A DNA stretch of 64,000 bases from an uncultured Pelagibacteraceae bacterium (GCA_902529645.1 CABZXO010000006.1:1-64000); one strand, 5' to 3'; shown: positions 10,239 to 20,117, numbered from the stretch's first letter. Numbers and translations are program-made. The notes: generated from the letters alone by a model not told the origin.

Positions 10239-10483
10239 TGAGCGCAACAGGCCTAGCTATTATCTATATAATTATATGGTGGATAGTTTTTTTTGCTATT
10301 CTACCTATTGATGTGAATCGAACAAAGATTGTAAAAATTGACGGTGAGGATCCTGGCTCACCTGAAAATCCAAAAATGCTGAAAAAATTCCTTTATTGCA
10401 CTGGAATTACTACTGTCATTTTCATAATAATTTACTTATTAATTAAATTTGAATATTTAAATTTAAGAAATATGATTAATTAA
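10238..10483 (+). CDS. DUF1467-like small inner-membrane protein
   Basis: An 81-residue protein with two predicted membrane helices (about residues 5-22 and 51-68) separated by a hydrophilic loop rich in charged residues, glycine and proline. Its size, two-helix layout and position between RNase J and proS match the alphaproteobacterial DUF1467 family. Its function is unknown to me. The start overlaps the rnj stop by one base and proS begins two bases after its end, so it is almost certainly co-transcribed with both. Confidence 0.8.
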   Translation: MSATGLAIIYIIIWWIVFFAILPIDVNRTKIVKIDGEDPGSPENPKMLKKFLYCTGITTVIFIIIYLLIKFEYLNLRNMIN

Positions 10484-10484
10484 G

Positions 10485-11819
10485 ATGCTTTTATCAAATT
10501 CATTTATACCAATATTAAAAAATAACCCTTCAGAAGCAAAAATTAAATCTCATCAATTGATGTTGAGAGTGGGCATGATTAAGCAAGCCTCAGCAGGAAT
10601 TTATTCATGGTTACCTTTAGGTTTTAAGGTAATGAAAAAGATAGAAGACATTGTCAGACAAGAACAAAACAAAATCGGAGCTCAAGAAATATTAATGCCA
10701 ACAATTCAATCCAGCGAAATTTGGAAAGAAAGCGGTCGCTACGACGATTATGGTGAAGAAATGTTAAGAATTACTGACCGTCAAAATAGAGAAATGTTAT
10801 ATGGACCAACCAATGAAGAGCAAGTTACTGAAATTTTTAGATCTTCAATAAAATCTTATAAATCACTACCGCAACTTATGTATCATATTCAATGGAAGTT
10901 CAGAGATGAAATTAGACCTAGATTTGGAATTATGCGTGGCAGGGAGTTTTATATGAAAGATGCTTATTCATTTGATATATCAGATGAAGAAGCTTTTTAT
11001 TCTTATAATAAATTCTTTCTTTCTTATTTAAGAACATTTAAAAGATTATCTTTGACAGCAATACCCATGGCTGCTGATACAGGACCTATAGGTGGAAATT
11101 TATCTCATGAATTTATTATTCTTGCTGATACTGGAGAAAGTAAAATTTTCACAGATAAAAGAATATTCGATCTTTATAGTGACGATACTGAACTAGAAAA
11201 AACATCATTAGAGAGTATGAGAAAAAAATATGAAAAATTCTATGCTGTGACTGATGAAAAGTTTAATAAAGATGAGTTTGAAAAAATCGTTTCCAAAGAA
11301 AATCAATTGATAACAAAAGGTATCGAAGTAGGTCATATATTTTATTTTGGTGATAAGTATTCAAAACCAATGGATGCGTCAGTTGATTTACCAGGGGGAA
11401 AGAAAGATTTTGTTAAAATGGGTTCTTATGGAATTGGTGTATCAAGGTTAGTAGGGGCTATAATTGAGGCTAAATATGATGATAAAAATGAAATCATGAA
11501 ATGGCCATTGTCTGTTGCTCCTTATGATATTGCTATAATACCTATGATAAATAAAAATGACACATCAGCTTTAGATAAAGCAAATAATATTAATAAAGAA
11601 TTATTCAAAAATAATATCGATGCAATCATTGATGATACAGATGAAAATTTTTCATCTAAAATTAAAAAAATGAATTTAATTGGAGCCCCGTATCAAATTA
11701 TTATTGGTAAGAAAAGCGAAGGTGATTTATTAGAGTTTAAAGAAACTGGTGAAGAAACTGAAAATTTACCACTAGATAAAATTATAGAAATTATAACTAA
11801 ACAAAAAAATTCAATTTGA
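10485..11819 (+). CDS. proS: Prolyl-tRNA synthetase, short form without editing insert
   Basis: Class II aminoacyl-tRNA synthetase that charges tRNA-Pro. The core motifs are visible: YGPTNEEQVTEIF, WKFRDEIRPRFGIMRGREF (motif 2), and MGSYGIGVSRL (motif 3), followed by an anticodon-binding domain. At 444 residues it lacks the large INS editing domain between motifs 2 and 3, which is the normal alphaproteobacterial form and not damage. Its stop TGA is interleaved with the TTG start of lolC. proS-lolC-lolD-dnaE is a common alphaproteobacterial order. Confidence 0.97.
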   Translation: MLLSNSFIPILKNNPSEAKIKSHQLMLRVGMIKQASAGIYSWLPLGFKVMKKIEDIVRQEQNKIGAQEILMPTIQSSEIWKESGRYDDYGEEMLRITDRQNREMLYGPTNEEQVTEIFRSSIKSYKSLPQLMYHIQWKFRDEIRPRFGIMRGREFYMKDAYSFDISDEEAFYSYNKFFLSYLRTFKRLSLTAIPMAADTGPIGGNLSHEFIILADTGESKIFTDKRIFDLYSDDTELEKTSLESMRKKYEKFYAVTDEKFNKDEFEKIVSKENQLITKGIEVGHIFYFGDKYSKPMDASVDLPGGKKDFVKMGSYGIGVSRLVGAIIEAKYDDKNEIMKWPLSVAPYDIAIIPMINKNDTSALDKANNINKELFKNNIDAIIDDTDENFSSKIKKMNLIGAPYQIIIGKKSEGDLLEFKETGEETENLPLDKIIEIITKQKNSI

Positions 11820-13027
11820 TTTCTACTTTAGAAAAAGAAATTACTTTTAGATTTTTAAAAGCCAGAAAAAAAGATGGTTTTTTGAATGTTATATCAATTT
11901 TTTCTTTTATTGGCATAAGTCTTGGAGTTGCAGTTCTTATCATCGTGATGTCTGTCATGAATGGATTTAGAACAGAATTAATTGAGAAGATAGTTGGCTT
12001 TAATGCTCATGCGGTTGTCAAATCTTATGATAAACCTTTAGTTTCCTTTTCAGATAAAGATTTTGCTAAAAGCGTTTTATCAAATGATGGGGAAGCAGTT
12101 ATTTTTCACAAGAATGGTACCAAAGGAGTTTTGTTAAAAGGTTATTTGGAAAAAGATTTTAAAGATCTAGAAATTTCAAATAACGATAGTTTTTTTGGTT
12201 CTAAAAAGTTAAATGAAAATACAATTTCTATTGGTCGAGATTTAAGTAATATCTTAGGATTAGACATTGGAGATGAGGTTTCAATTACCTCACCCTCAGG
12301 AGTTCAAACGCTAGTTGGGTCTTTACCAAAGCAAAAATTATTTCTTATAACTTCAATATTTGAAAGTGGATTATCAGAATACGATGAAAATATTGCTTAT
12401 ATAAATTTAAACACTTTAGAAGATTTTTTTGATAAAAGTAAAGATGACAGATTTACCGAGTTTTATTTTAAAAATCCAAAAACTATAGAAAATCACAAAG
12501 AAAAACTGATTAAACTATACCCTGATGCATTTGTATATACATGGGCTGATATGAATAGTTCATTATTTTCAGCACTTAAAGTTGAGAGAAATGTAATGTT
12601 TATCATTTTATCTTTAATTATTATTGTGGCTGCTTTTAATATAATTTCAGGTTTAACAATTTTAGTTAAAAATAAAACTCGAGATATTGCAATTTTAAAA
12701 TCTATTGGAGTTTTGAATAAATCTATAATTAAAATTTTTTTTCTTGTTGGTGTTTCAATTGGAACTTCAGCAACAATTTTTGGGATATTTTTAGGTGTAA
12801 CATTTTCAATTTATGTCGAAAATATTAGACAATTTTTAAGCACTACTTTTAATATTAGTTTATTTCCAGAGGAAATATATTTTTTAAGTAAGATGCCCTC
12901 AGAAATAAATGTTAATTCTATAGTAATTATAGCAATCTGTTCAATATTAATAACAATAGTGGTTTCTATATTTCCAGCACTTAAAGCTGCAAATATGGAT
13001 CCTATAAAATCACTGAAGTATGAATAA
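11816..13027 (+). CDS. lolC: Lipoprotein-releasing ABC transporter permease LolC/LolE
   Basis: Inner-membrane subunit of the LolCDE machinery, which extracts outer-membrane lipoproteins from the inner membrane and hands them to LolA. The 403 residues show the MacB/FtsX-like plan: an N-terminal helix (about 23-45), a large periplasmic domain to about residue 255, then three helices near 260-280, 305-330 and 365-390, ending KAANMDPIKSLKYE. The start is TTG inside the proS stop, an unusual codon supported by the lack of any nearby ATG and by the family's N-terminus. A single permease gene is present here. Confidence 0.94.
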   Translation: MISTLEKEITFRFLKARKKDGFLNVISIFSFIGISLGVAVLIIVMSVMNGFRTELIEKIVGFNAHAVVKSYDKPLVSFSDKDFAKSVLSNDGEAVIFHKNGTKGVLLKGYLEKDFKDLEISNNDSFFGSKKLNENTISIGRDLSNILGLDIGDEVSITSPSGVQTLVGSLPKQKLFLITSIFESGLSEYDENIAYINLNTLEDFFDKSKDDRFTEFYFKNPKTIENHKEKLIKLYPDAFVYTWADMNSSLFSALKVERNVMFIILSLIIIVAAFNIISGLTILVKNKTRDIAILKSIGVLNKSIIKIFFLVGVSIGTSATIFGIFLGVTFSIYVENIRQFLSTTFNISLFPEEIYFLSKMPSEINVNSIVIIAICSILITIVVSIFPALKAANMDPIKSLKYE

Positions 13028-13697
13028 TTTTTTAGAATTAATTAATATACGAAAAAGTTTTACTACGGAAAAAAAAATTAATGTTTTAAGAGGTTTATCT
13101 AGAAAGTTTAAGTTAGGTAAAACTTATGCAATTATGGGACCCTCTGGTTCTGGAAAATCAACTTTACTTAATTTAATTTCATTAATCGATAAACCAACAT
13201 CTGGTACCATTAAGTTTGATAATCATGAGATAAATTTCAGTCAAAATGAAAAAAATGATTTATTAAGATCTAAAAGAATAGGTATTGTTTACCAAGAAAA
13301 TAATCTGCTTTCTGATTTTACAGCTTTAGAAAATGTTTATTTTGCCTCTTTATCTCTTAATAATGACAAAAAATTAGCATTATCTAAAGCTGAAAAATTA
13401 TTAAAAAAAATAGGACTTTCAAACAGATTAAATCATTTTCCCTCACAACTTTCTGGGGGTGAAGCTCAAAGAGTTGCAATAGCAAGAGCGATTATTAATG
13501 ATCCTCAAATTATTTTAGCTGATGAACCAACTGGCAGTTTAGATATGAATACCGCTAAAGATATTTTTAAACTTTTAATTAATCAAAAAAGATCAAACAG
13601 AATAATTATATTTGCAACCCATAATAGATTTTTTGCAAAAAAAGCAGATTATCTATTGGAGATGAGAGATGGTAGTATAAAATCATCTAATGTCTGA
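13020..13697 (+). CDS. lolD: Lipoprotein-releasing ABC transporter ATP-binding protein
   Basis: Cytoplasmic ATPase that powers the LolC/E permease. It has a complete ABC ATPase: Walker [10 protein letters not shown] at residues 40-48, Q-loop at Q92, signature LSGGEAQR at 144-151 and Walker B IILADEPTG at 164-172. Its 225 residues are normal for LolD. It overlaps the end of lolC by 8 bp and the start of dnaE by 8 bp, so all three are probably translated from one message. Confidence 0.96.
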   Translation: MNNFLELINIRKSFTTEKKINVLRGLSRKFKLGKTYAIMGPSGSGKSTLLNLISLIDKPTSGTIKFDNHEINFSQNEKNDLLRSKRIGIVYQENNLLSDFTALENVYFASLSLNNDKKLALSKAEKLLKKIGLSNRLNHFPSQLSGGEAQRVAIARAIINDPQIILADEPTGSLDMNTAKDIFKLLINQKRSNRIIIFATHNRFFAKKADYLLEMRDGSIKSSNV

Positions 13698-16600
13698 ATC
13701 TGTTTCACAAAATTTTAATCATTTAAAAATTCATACTCAATATTCAATTTGTGAGGGAGCTGCTAGAATTGATGATTTGCAAGAATATTCTAAGAAAAAT
13801 AAAATTAAATCTTTAGGTTTGTGCGATACCTCAAATTTATGCGGTGCACTAGAATTTGCTGAAAAGATCTCAAAATCTGGCACCCAACCAATAATCGGGA
13901 CTCAAATTAATTTTAAAATAGGAGAAATAACAGGTTTACTACCTTTGTTTGCTCTAAATGAAGCTGGATATAAAAATATAATAGAACTTTCATCTTTATC
14001 GTATTTGGAAAACGATGAATTGTCTGATCCGCATGTAGATTTTGAATTATTATTAAGCAATTCCAAGGGCGTGGCTGTATTTTCAGGAACTGTTTTTGGT
14101 CTATTTGGCAAATTATTTGATAAAGGAAAGTTTAGTGAAATTGATGAGCTTTATAATAAAATTAAGAATATTTTTGATGACAGATTTTATTTAGAAATTC
14201 AAAGACATAATGATCAAAATGAAATTGTATTTGAAAAATTTAATTTAAAAAAATCTTTAGATTTGGAGATACCTATTATTGCAACTAATGAAGTTTTTTA
14301 TTTAGAAAAAGAAATGCATGAAGCCCACGATGCTTTAATTTGTATTGGTAACAAGACATATGTAAATGAAAAAAATAGATTAAGATTTACTGACCAACAT
14401 TATTTAAAAACGAACTCAGAGATGTCAGAATTATTTGCTGACTTACCTGAAGCTTTAGAAAATAATTATAATTTTCCATTAAGATGTAGTTATAGACCAT
14501 TATTTTCTAACCCAATATTGCCCAATATTAGTAGTGATAAAGATGGAAATGCAGATGAAATTTTAAAAAAAGATTCCATAGAAGGATTAAAAGTCAAATT
14601 CAATAATATCTTTAATTTAAGTGATGAAGATTTAGAAAATAACAATTCTTATAGAGAATATAAGAACAGGCTTAATCATGAACTTTCTATTATTACAGAA
14701 ATGAAATATTCTAGTTATTTTCTTATAGTTGCTGACTATATTAAATGGGCTAAAAATAACGATATCCCTGTAGGTCCTGGAAGAGGCTCAGGTGCTGGTT
14801 CATTAGTTGCTTGGTGTTTGTCAATTACGGACGTCGATCCAATAAAATTTAATCTTATTTTCGAAAGATTTTTAAATCCAGATAGAATTTCAATGCCAGA
14901 CTTTGATATAGATTTTTGTGAGGATAAAAGAGATCAAGTTTTTGAGTATCTAACTACAAAATACAAAGACAGTGTAGCTCACATAATTACTTTTGGTAAA
15001 TTAAAAGCAAGAATGGTAATTAGAGACGTAGGACGTGTACTAGGTTTAGCTTATGGTTTTGTAGATAGCATATCAAAGATGATACCTTTCGATCCTTCTC
15101 GACCGCAAAATTTGTCACAATGCATAGCAGGCGAGCCAAGATTACAAAAACTTATAAAAGAAGATCCAAGGGTTAAAAAACTTACAGATTTATCTTTAAA
15201 ATTGGAGGGACTAAACAGAAATGTTGCAACTCATGCTGCAGGAGTTGTAATAGCAGATAAAAAACTTACTGAGGTTGTTCCATTATATAAAGATGCCTCA
15301 GCAAACCTATTATTACCCTCAACTCAATTTGATATGTACTCAGCAGAAAATGCGGGTTTAGTAAAATTTGATTTTTTGGGATTAAAAACACTCACAGTCA
15401 TTAACAATACCCAAAAACTTGTAAGAAAAAAAATTAAAGATTTTGATATAGAAAAAATTAGCTACGAAGATCAAAAAGTTTTTGATTTAATGACAACAGG
15501 TAAAACAGTTGGCTTATTTCAAATTGAAAGTGCTGGTATGAGAGAAGCTTTAACACAAATGAAACCAAATCATATTGAAGATATTATTGCACTAGTTGCT
15601 CTATATAGACCCGGACCAATGAACAATATCCCAATATACAATGATTGCAAACATGGAAAACAACAACCAGATTATTTACACCCATTGCTAGAAGATATAT
15701 TAAAACCAACTTACGGTGTAATTATTTATCAAGAACAAGTAATGCAAATTGCACAAAAATTATCGGGATTTACAGCAGGACAAGCTGATCTTTTGAGAAG
15801 AGCAATGGGTAAAAAGAAAAGAGCAGAACTTGAGAAACAGAAACAAGGGTTTATTGCAGGAGCTGTTAAAAAAGGTATAGCAAAAGATGTTGCTGCTGGA
15901 ATTTTTTTAAAAATAGAACCATTTGCGGAATATGGTTTTAATAAAAGTCATGCCGCCGCGTATGCAATTATTTCTTACCAAACTGCGTTTTTAAAAACAT
16001 ATTATCCCAAAGAGTTTATTGCAGCTTCAATGACTATGGATATATCTAATCAAAATAAATTAAGTGAATTTTACGAAGAATTAAAAAGATTAAACGTCGA
16101 AGTTGTTCGTCCTGATATCAATGAGTGTTTTGCTGATTTTAGGACAATTGACGATAAATTTTATTATGCTTTAGGTGGCATTAAAGCAGTAGGGTATGAG
16201 GCTATTTCAAATGTAGTAAAAGAAAGAATTTTAAATGGAAAATTTGAATCAATTCATGATTTTATAGCTAGAGTAAATCCAAAAGATATAAACAAACTTC
16301 AATTAGAAGGTTTAGTTAAAGCGGGTGCTTTTGATAATTTAAACACTAATAGACAAACATTATTTGAGTCTATTCCTAATATAATTATTAAAAATAAAAA
16401 TATTTTTGATAATAAATTTGGTAATCAAATTGACTTATTTTCTGAAGATGAAAATATTAGAGATGATATTTTAACTTTTACTGAAGATTGGAACTTTGAG
16501 GAAAGATTATCAAAAGAATTTGAAGCAGTAGGATTTTTTATTTCAGATCATCCTCTAAATCAGTTTAGTGAAATCTTTGATGATTATAAAATAATAGATT

Positions 16601-17106
16601 ATTCAAGATTTTCCTCTTCAGAAAATTTTAAAGATGCTAATATTGCTGCAACACTATTAAAGGTTCAAGAGAGAAAAACTGCAAAAGGAACTTCTTACGC
16701 TGTTTTAAAATTAACAGACTTGTCAAGTGTATTTGAGCTTTTTATTTTTTCAGATGTTTTAGAAACAAATAGAGAAATTTTGATAGAGGGTAACTCTCTT
16801 ATCTTGACATTATTTAAAAATGTTTCTAACAGTGAGAATAGATTAACAAGAATTAATGTGCAAAAAATAGCTTCACTTAAAGATTTATTTAATAGTCCAA
16901 TTAATGAGGTTTCATTCAATCTTAAATCTGATGAGCAAGTTGAAGCAATTTCCAAAATTTTAACAATAGAAGGCAAAACAATAGTTAATATCAAGCTAGT
17001 AACTAAAGATAGTGTTCTTAAATTTAGACTTAAAAAAGCACGTAATTTAGATAGAAAAACATTGAATCTCTTAAGAAATCAAGAAATTCAAGCAATAATT
17101 AACTAA
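13690..17106 (+). CDS. dnaE: DNA polymerase III alpha subunit
   Basis: Replicative polymerase of the chromosome. The 1138 residues follow the DnaE1 order: an N-terminal PHP domain, palm with the catalytic aspartates D404 and D406 in PDFDIDF, thumb and fingers, a helix-hairpin-helix region, an OB fold at about 950-1050 and a C-terminal tau-binding domain. The helical Y-nucleus PGRGSGAGSLVAWCL is also clear. It overlaps lolD by 8 bp. It is the last gene before the rpsB leader, so its transcript probably ends or is processed within 17107-17236. Confidence 0.98.
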   Translation: MSESVSQNFNHLKIHTQYSICEGAARIDDLQEYSKKNKIKSLGLCDTSNLCGALEFAEKISKSGTQPIIGTQINFKIGEITGLLPLFALNEAGYKNIIELSSLSYLENDELSDPHVDFELLLSNSKGVAVFSGTVFGLFGKLFDKGKFSEIDELYNKIKNIFDDRFYLEIQRHNDQNEIVFEKFNLKKSLDLEIPIIATNEVFYLEKEMHEAHDALICIGNKTYVNEKNRLRFTDQHYLKTNSEMSELFADLPEALENNYNFPLRCSYRPLFSNPILPNISSDKDGNADEILKKDSIEGLKVKFNNIFNLSDEDLENNNSYREYKNRLNHELSIITEMKYSSYFLIVADYIKWAKNNDIPVGPGRGSGAGSLVAWCLSITDVDPIKFNLIFERFLNPDRISMPDFDIDFCEDKRDQVFEYLTTKYKDSVAHIITFGKLKARMVIRDVGRVLGLAYGFVDSISKMIPFDPSRPQNLSQCIAGEPRLQKLIKEDPRVKKLTDLSLKLEGLNRNVATHAAGVVIADKKLTEVVPLYKDASANLLLPSTQFDMYSAENAGLVKFDFLGLKTLTVINNTQKLVRKKIKDFDIEKISYEDQKVFDLMTTGKTVGLFQIESAGMREALTQMKPNHIEDIIALVALYRPGPMNNIPIYNDCKHGKQQPDYLHPLLEDILKPTYGVIIYQEQVMQIAQKLSGFTAGQADLLRRAMGKKKRAELEKQKQGFIAGAVKKGIAKDVAAGIFLKIEPFAEYGFNKSHAAAYAIISYQTAFLKTYYPKEFIAASMTMDISNQNKLSEFYEELKRLNVEVVRPDINECFADFRTIDDKFYYALGGIKAVGYEAISNVVKERILNGKFESIHDFIARVNPKDINKLQLEGLVKAGAFDNLNTNRQTLFESIPNIIIKNKNIFDNKFGNQIDLFSEDENIRDDILTFTEDWNFEERLSKEFEAVGFFISDHPLNQFSEIFDDYKIIDYSRFSSSENFKDANIAATLLKVQERKTAKGTSYAVLKLTDLSSVFELFIFSDVLETNREILIEGNSLILTLFKNVSNSENRLTRINVQKIASLKDLFNSPINEVSFNLKSDEQVEAISKILTIEGKTIVNIKLVTKDSVLKFRLKKARNLDRKTLNLLRNQEIQAIIN

Positions 17107-17114
17107 ATAATCCC

Positions 17115-17143
17115 TTGTTAAATATATTAAATCTTTGTAAATA
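17115..17143 (+). promoter_or_regulatory. Possible sigma-70 promoter for rpsB-tsf
   Basis: TTGTTA (17115-17120) and TAAATA (17138-17143) are separated by 17 bp. The match is 4/6 and 3/6 to the consensus, so this is weak in an A+T-rich background. It is placed where a promoter is needed, between the dnaE stop and the structured rpsB leader. Confidence 0.3.
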
Positions 17144-17160
17144 CTCCATAAATTAAATTA

Positions 17161-17236
17161 ACACGCACACAGTTTTTGGTTTTATACCTCCGGTCCTTAA
17201 TTGGAAATTACTGTGGTGGCTTAACCGGGAATAAAT
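17161..17236 (+). ncRNA. rpsB leader RNA (candidate ribosomal protein S2 autoregulatory element)
   Basis: This leader is much richer in G+C than its surroundings. CACAGT (17168-17173) can pair with ACTGTG (17210-17215). CCGGT (17190-17194) can pair with ACCGG (17224-17228). The two helices interlock as a pseudoknot. Between them TAATT-GGA-AATTA (17198-17210) can form an alternative small hairpin. The second helix takes up bases next to GGGA, six bases before the rpsB ATG, so folding could block ribosome entry. A cis-regulatory RNA before the S2 gene has been reported in Candidatus Pelagibacter ubique. Repression by S2 itself is inference. Confidence 0.75.
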
Positions 17237-18043
17237 ATGAAAATACCTAACGTTACAATACAACAATTATTAGAAGCAGGCGTTCATCTTGGACATAAAA
17301 CTTTAAGATGGAATCCAAAAATGAAAAAATACATTTTTGGTAAAAGAGATTCAATTCACATTATAGACTTAACTCAAACGCTCGAGTTAACGAAAATAGC
17401 GCTAGAAAAAGTTTATAATACAATTGCAAATAATGGTAAAATTTTATTTGTTTCTACAAAGAAACAAGCCTCAGAGGCTATAGCTGAAGTAGCTAAAGAA
17501 ACAGATCAATATTTTGTAAATTATAGATGGTTAGGCGGTATGCTTACTAATTGGGGAACAATTTCGAATTCAATTAAAAAATTAAAAAAATTAGAATCTG
17601 ATTTGTCTGCCGAGAATAGAGGTTTTACCAAAAAAGAACTTCTAAAAATGAGTGTAAAAAAAGACAAACTTCAAAGATCTTTAGGTGGTATAGCCGAAAT
17701 GAAAAAAGTTCCAGACTTAGTATTTGTTATAGATACAAATTATGAATCTTTAGCTATTGCTGAATCTTCAAAATTAGGAATACCAATTATAGCAATTTTA
17801 GACAGCAACTCTAATCCAGATAATATTGATTATCCAATACCAGGTAATGACGATGCTAGAAGAGCTATAGATCTTTATTGTAATTTAATTAGAGAAACAA
17901 TTAATAGTGCAAAAAGTTCCCTAAATATCACTGAAACAAACAAAGATAGAAAAAATGAGGATTCTTTAAAAACTATACAGGAATTAGATAGAGAAAAATT
18001 AGAAAAGAAATTTTTGAAAGATAATAAGGAGAAACTAAATTAA
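17237..18043 (+). CDS. rpsB: Small ribosomal subunit protein S2
   Basis: Ribosomal protein uS2, needed with S1 for a complete 30S subunit. The 268 residues match the family from the first motif ([20 protein letters not shown]) through [12 protein letters not shown], and end with a charged lysine/glutamate tail typical of alphaproteobacterial S2. The gene is preceded by the high-GC leader at 17161-17236, which can sequester the ribosome binding site. It overlaps tsf by one base, giving the conserved rpsB-tsf pair. Free S2 is the expected repressor of the unit, as shown in other bacteria. Confidence 0.98.
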   Translation: MKIPNVTIQQLLEAGVHLGHKTLRWNPKMKKYIFGKRDSIHIIDLTQTLELTKIALEKVYNTIANNGKILFVSTKKQASEAIAEVAKETDQYFVNYRWLGGMLTNWGTISNSIKKLKKLESDLSAENRGFTKKELLKMSVKKDKLQRSLGGIAEMKKVPDLVFVIDTNYESLAIAESSKLGIPIIAILDSNSNPDNIDYPIPGNDDARRAIDLYCNLIRETINSAKSSLNITETNKDRKNEDSLKTIQELDREKLEKKFLKDNKEKLN

Positions 18044-18894
18044 TGAGTGATATTGAAAAAGTAAAAAAATTAAGAGAAGCAACAGGTGCTGGTTTTAAAG
18101 ATTGCAATTTAGCTATTAAAGAATCTAATGGAAATTTAGATAAAGCTATTGAAATTTTAAGAGTTAAAGGAATTTCAAAAGCCTCAAAAAAAATGTCAAG
18201 AGATGCTAAAGAGGGAGTTGTGGTAGTTAGTGGGAATGATAACAAGACTTCTGTCATAGAGGTAAATTGCGAAACAGATTTTGTTGCTAAAAATGATGAT
18301 TTTATAAACTTTGTTAAGGAACTAGGTGAATTGAACAATAAAAAAAATTCAAATATTGAAGAGTTAAAAATAACAAAAATGAAAAATGGACAAACAGTTG
18401 ATGCTAATTTAGTTGCTTTAATTGCAAAAATTGGTGAAAAAATAACGATTGGTAAAGCTAAAACAATTATAAATTCTGATGGATTAAATAATCACTATCT
18501 TCATACAGTCGTAAAAGACAATGTTGCAAAACTAGCCGTCATGGTTTCATTGGACACTAAAGATAATTCCGAAACAATTAAAACATTTGGTAAACAATTA
18601 TCAATGCATATTGCAGCATCAAATCCATTAGCATTAGAGTCTGGATTAATTGATCAAAAAATAATTGAAAAAGAACAAGAGTTAGTAACTGAAGAGTTAA
18701 AAAATTCTGGTAAACCAGATGATATTGCGAAAAAAATTAGTCTAGGTAAGATGAATAAATTTAAAGAAGAAAATGCTCTTCTAACACAAGCTTGGGTGAT
18801 GGAACCAAAGAAGAAAGTTGAAGATGTTTTAAAAGAACTTTCAGTGACTGATTTAAAAATAAAAGAGTTTTATAGGATAAAGATCGGAGAATAA
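18043..18894 (+). CDS. tsf: Elongation factor Ts
   Basis: Nucleotide-exchange factor that releases GDP from EF-Tu during translation. It has the N-terminal UBA-like domain ([17 protein letters not shown]) and the EF-Tu-contacting motif [12 protein letters not shown], near residues 75-86. The 283 residues are normal. The start overlaps the rpsB stop by one base. The next gene is frr, directly abutting, whereas most alphaproteobacteria have pyrH between tsf and frr. Confidence 0.98.
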   Translation: MSDIEKVKKLREATGAGFKDCNLAIKESNGNLDKAIEILRVKGISKASKKMSRDAKEGVVVVSGNDNKTSVIEVNCETDFVAKNDDFINFVKELGELNNKKNSNIEELKITKMKNGQTVDANLVALIAKIGEKITIGKAKTIINSDGLNNHYLHTVVKDNVAKLAVMVSLDTKDNSETIKTFGKQLSMHIAASNPLALESGLIDQKIIEKEQELVTEELKNSGKPDDIAKKISLGKMNKFKEENALLTQAWVMEPKKKVEDVLKELSVTDLKIKEFYRIKIGE

Positions 18895-19446
18895 ATGTTT
18901 GATGAGAAATCATACAGCCTGAAAATGGATAAAGCCATTGAGGTTTTCTCAAAAGAACTATCTTCCTTGAGAACAGGTAGAGCAAATGCATCAATGCTAG
19001 ACCTCATCAAGGTTGATGTATATGGACAACAAATGCCTATAAATCAGATTGGTAGCATAACAACTCCCGAGCCAAGAATGATTAATATTCAAATTTGGGA
19101 TTTAAACAATGTTACATTGGTTGATGCTGCAATTAAAAAATCAGATCTAGGTCTAAATCCACAAATTGATGGTCAATTAATCAGATTACCTGTTCCTGAG
19201 TTAAATGAAGAAAGAAGAATTGAACTTAAAAAATTAATAAAATCAATTGGTGAAAAATGTAAAGTTTCAATAAGGAATATTAGAAGAGAGGCTAACGAGG
19301 ATTTAAAGAAACTGCTAAAATCAAAGGAAATTAGTGAGGATGATGAAAAAAGTCATGAAAAAAAAATTCAAACTATTACAGACGATCATATTAAAGTTGT
19401 AGACGAAAAAGTTTCCTTAAAAGAAAAAGAAATAATGACAATATGA
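18895..19446 (+). CDS. frr: Ribosome recycling factor
   Basis: Splits the post-termination ribosome together with EF-G. The 183 residues match RRF along the whole length, including LSSLRTGRANASMLDLI near residues 22-38, GQQMPINQIG, and a C-terminal basic coiled-coil region with KVSIRNIRREANEDLKKL. The start directly follows the tsf stop, and the TGA overlaps the ATG of uppS by four bases. Position and length are ordinary. The only oddity is the missing pyrH upstream. Confidence 0.98.
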   Translation: MFDEKSYSLKMDKAIEVFSKELSSLRTGRANASMLDLIKVDVYGQQMPINQIGSITTPEPRMINIQIWDLNNVTLVDAAIKKSDLGLNPQIDGQLIRLPVPELNEERRIELKKLIKSIGEKCKVSIRNIRREANEDLKKLLKSKEISEDDEKSHEKKIQTITDDHIKVVDEKVSLKEKEIMTI

Positions 19447-20117
19447 ACCCACTTAATCATGTGGCCATAATAATGGATGGCAATGGGAGATGGGGTTTGA
19501 AATATAAAAATTCTAGAAATGAAGGTCATAGGGCTGGTTTAAGAACAGTTGAAAAAATAATAAGAGAATCAATAAAAAATAATATTAAATTTTTAACTTT
19601 ATTTGCCTTTTCAACTGAAAATTGGAAAAGGCCAAAAAAGGAAATAAATTTTTTATTTAATCTCCTTGAAAATTTTCTACAAAACAAAATCGACGATTTA
19701 TATAATCAAAATATAAAATTAAAAATTTTAGGTAAAAAAAATTTTCCAAAAAAAATTAATAAACTTTTATATTTATCAGAAAAAAAAACTTTTAAAAATA
19801 ATAGGTTGCAAGTTAATTTAGCTTTAAATTATGGATCTAAATCTGAGCTAATAAATGCTTTTAAGTCTATTAAAAAAAATAAAGATAAAATTACTGAAAA
19901 AACATTGTCTAAACATTTGCTTACTAAAAATATACCAGATCCTGATATTTTAATAAGAACCGGAAATACTAAACGATTAAGCAATTTTTTATTATGGCAG
20001 ATAGCCTATACAGAAATTTTTTTTGAAAAAAAATTATGGCCAGCTTTCAATGAAGCAGATTATAATAAAATTATTACAAACTATAAAAAAATCAAAAGAA
20101 ATTTTGGTAATATTTAA
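19443..20117 (+). CDS. uppS: Isoprenyl transferase (undecaprenyl diphosphate synthase)
   Basis: Cis-prenyltransferase that extends farnesyl diphosphate with isopentenyl diphosphate to make the C55 lipid carrier for peptidoglycan and lipopolysaccharide. The catalytic Asp12 and phosphate-binding residues are visible in IIMDGNGRWG (residues 9-18). FAFSTENWKRP and the C-terminal PDILIRTGNTKRLSNFLLWQ and EIFF motifs complete the family pattern. The 224 residues are slightly short but complete. It overlaps frr by 4 bp and cdsA by 1 bp. Confidence 0.95.
   Translation: MNPLNHVAIIMDGNGRWGLKYKNSRNEGHRAGLRTVEKIIRESIKNNIKFLTLFAFSTENWKRPKKEINFLFNLLENFLQNKIDDLYNQNIKLKILGKKNFPKKINKLLYLSEKKTFKNNRLQVNLALNYGSKSELINAFKSIKKNKDKITEKTLSKHLLTKNIPDPDILIRTGNTKRLSNFLLWQIAYTEIFFEKKLWPAFNEADYNKIITNYKKIKRNFGNI

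Noticed and set aside
10485-11819. proS as a truncated gene because it lacks the editing insertion
   Set aside because: The short form without the INS domain is the normal alphaproteobacterial version, and all catalytic motifs are present.
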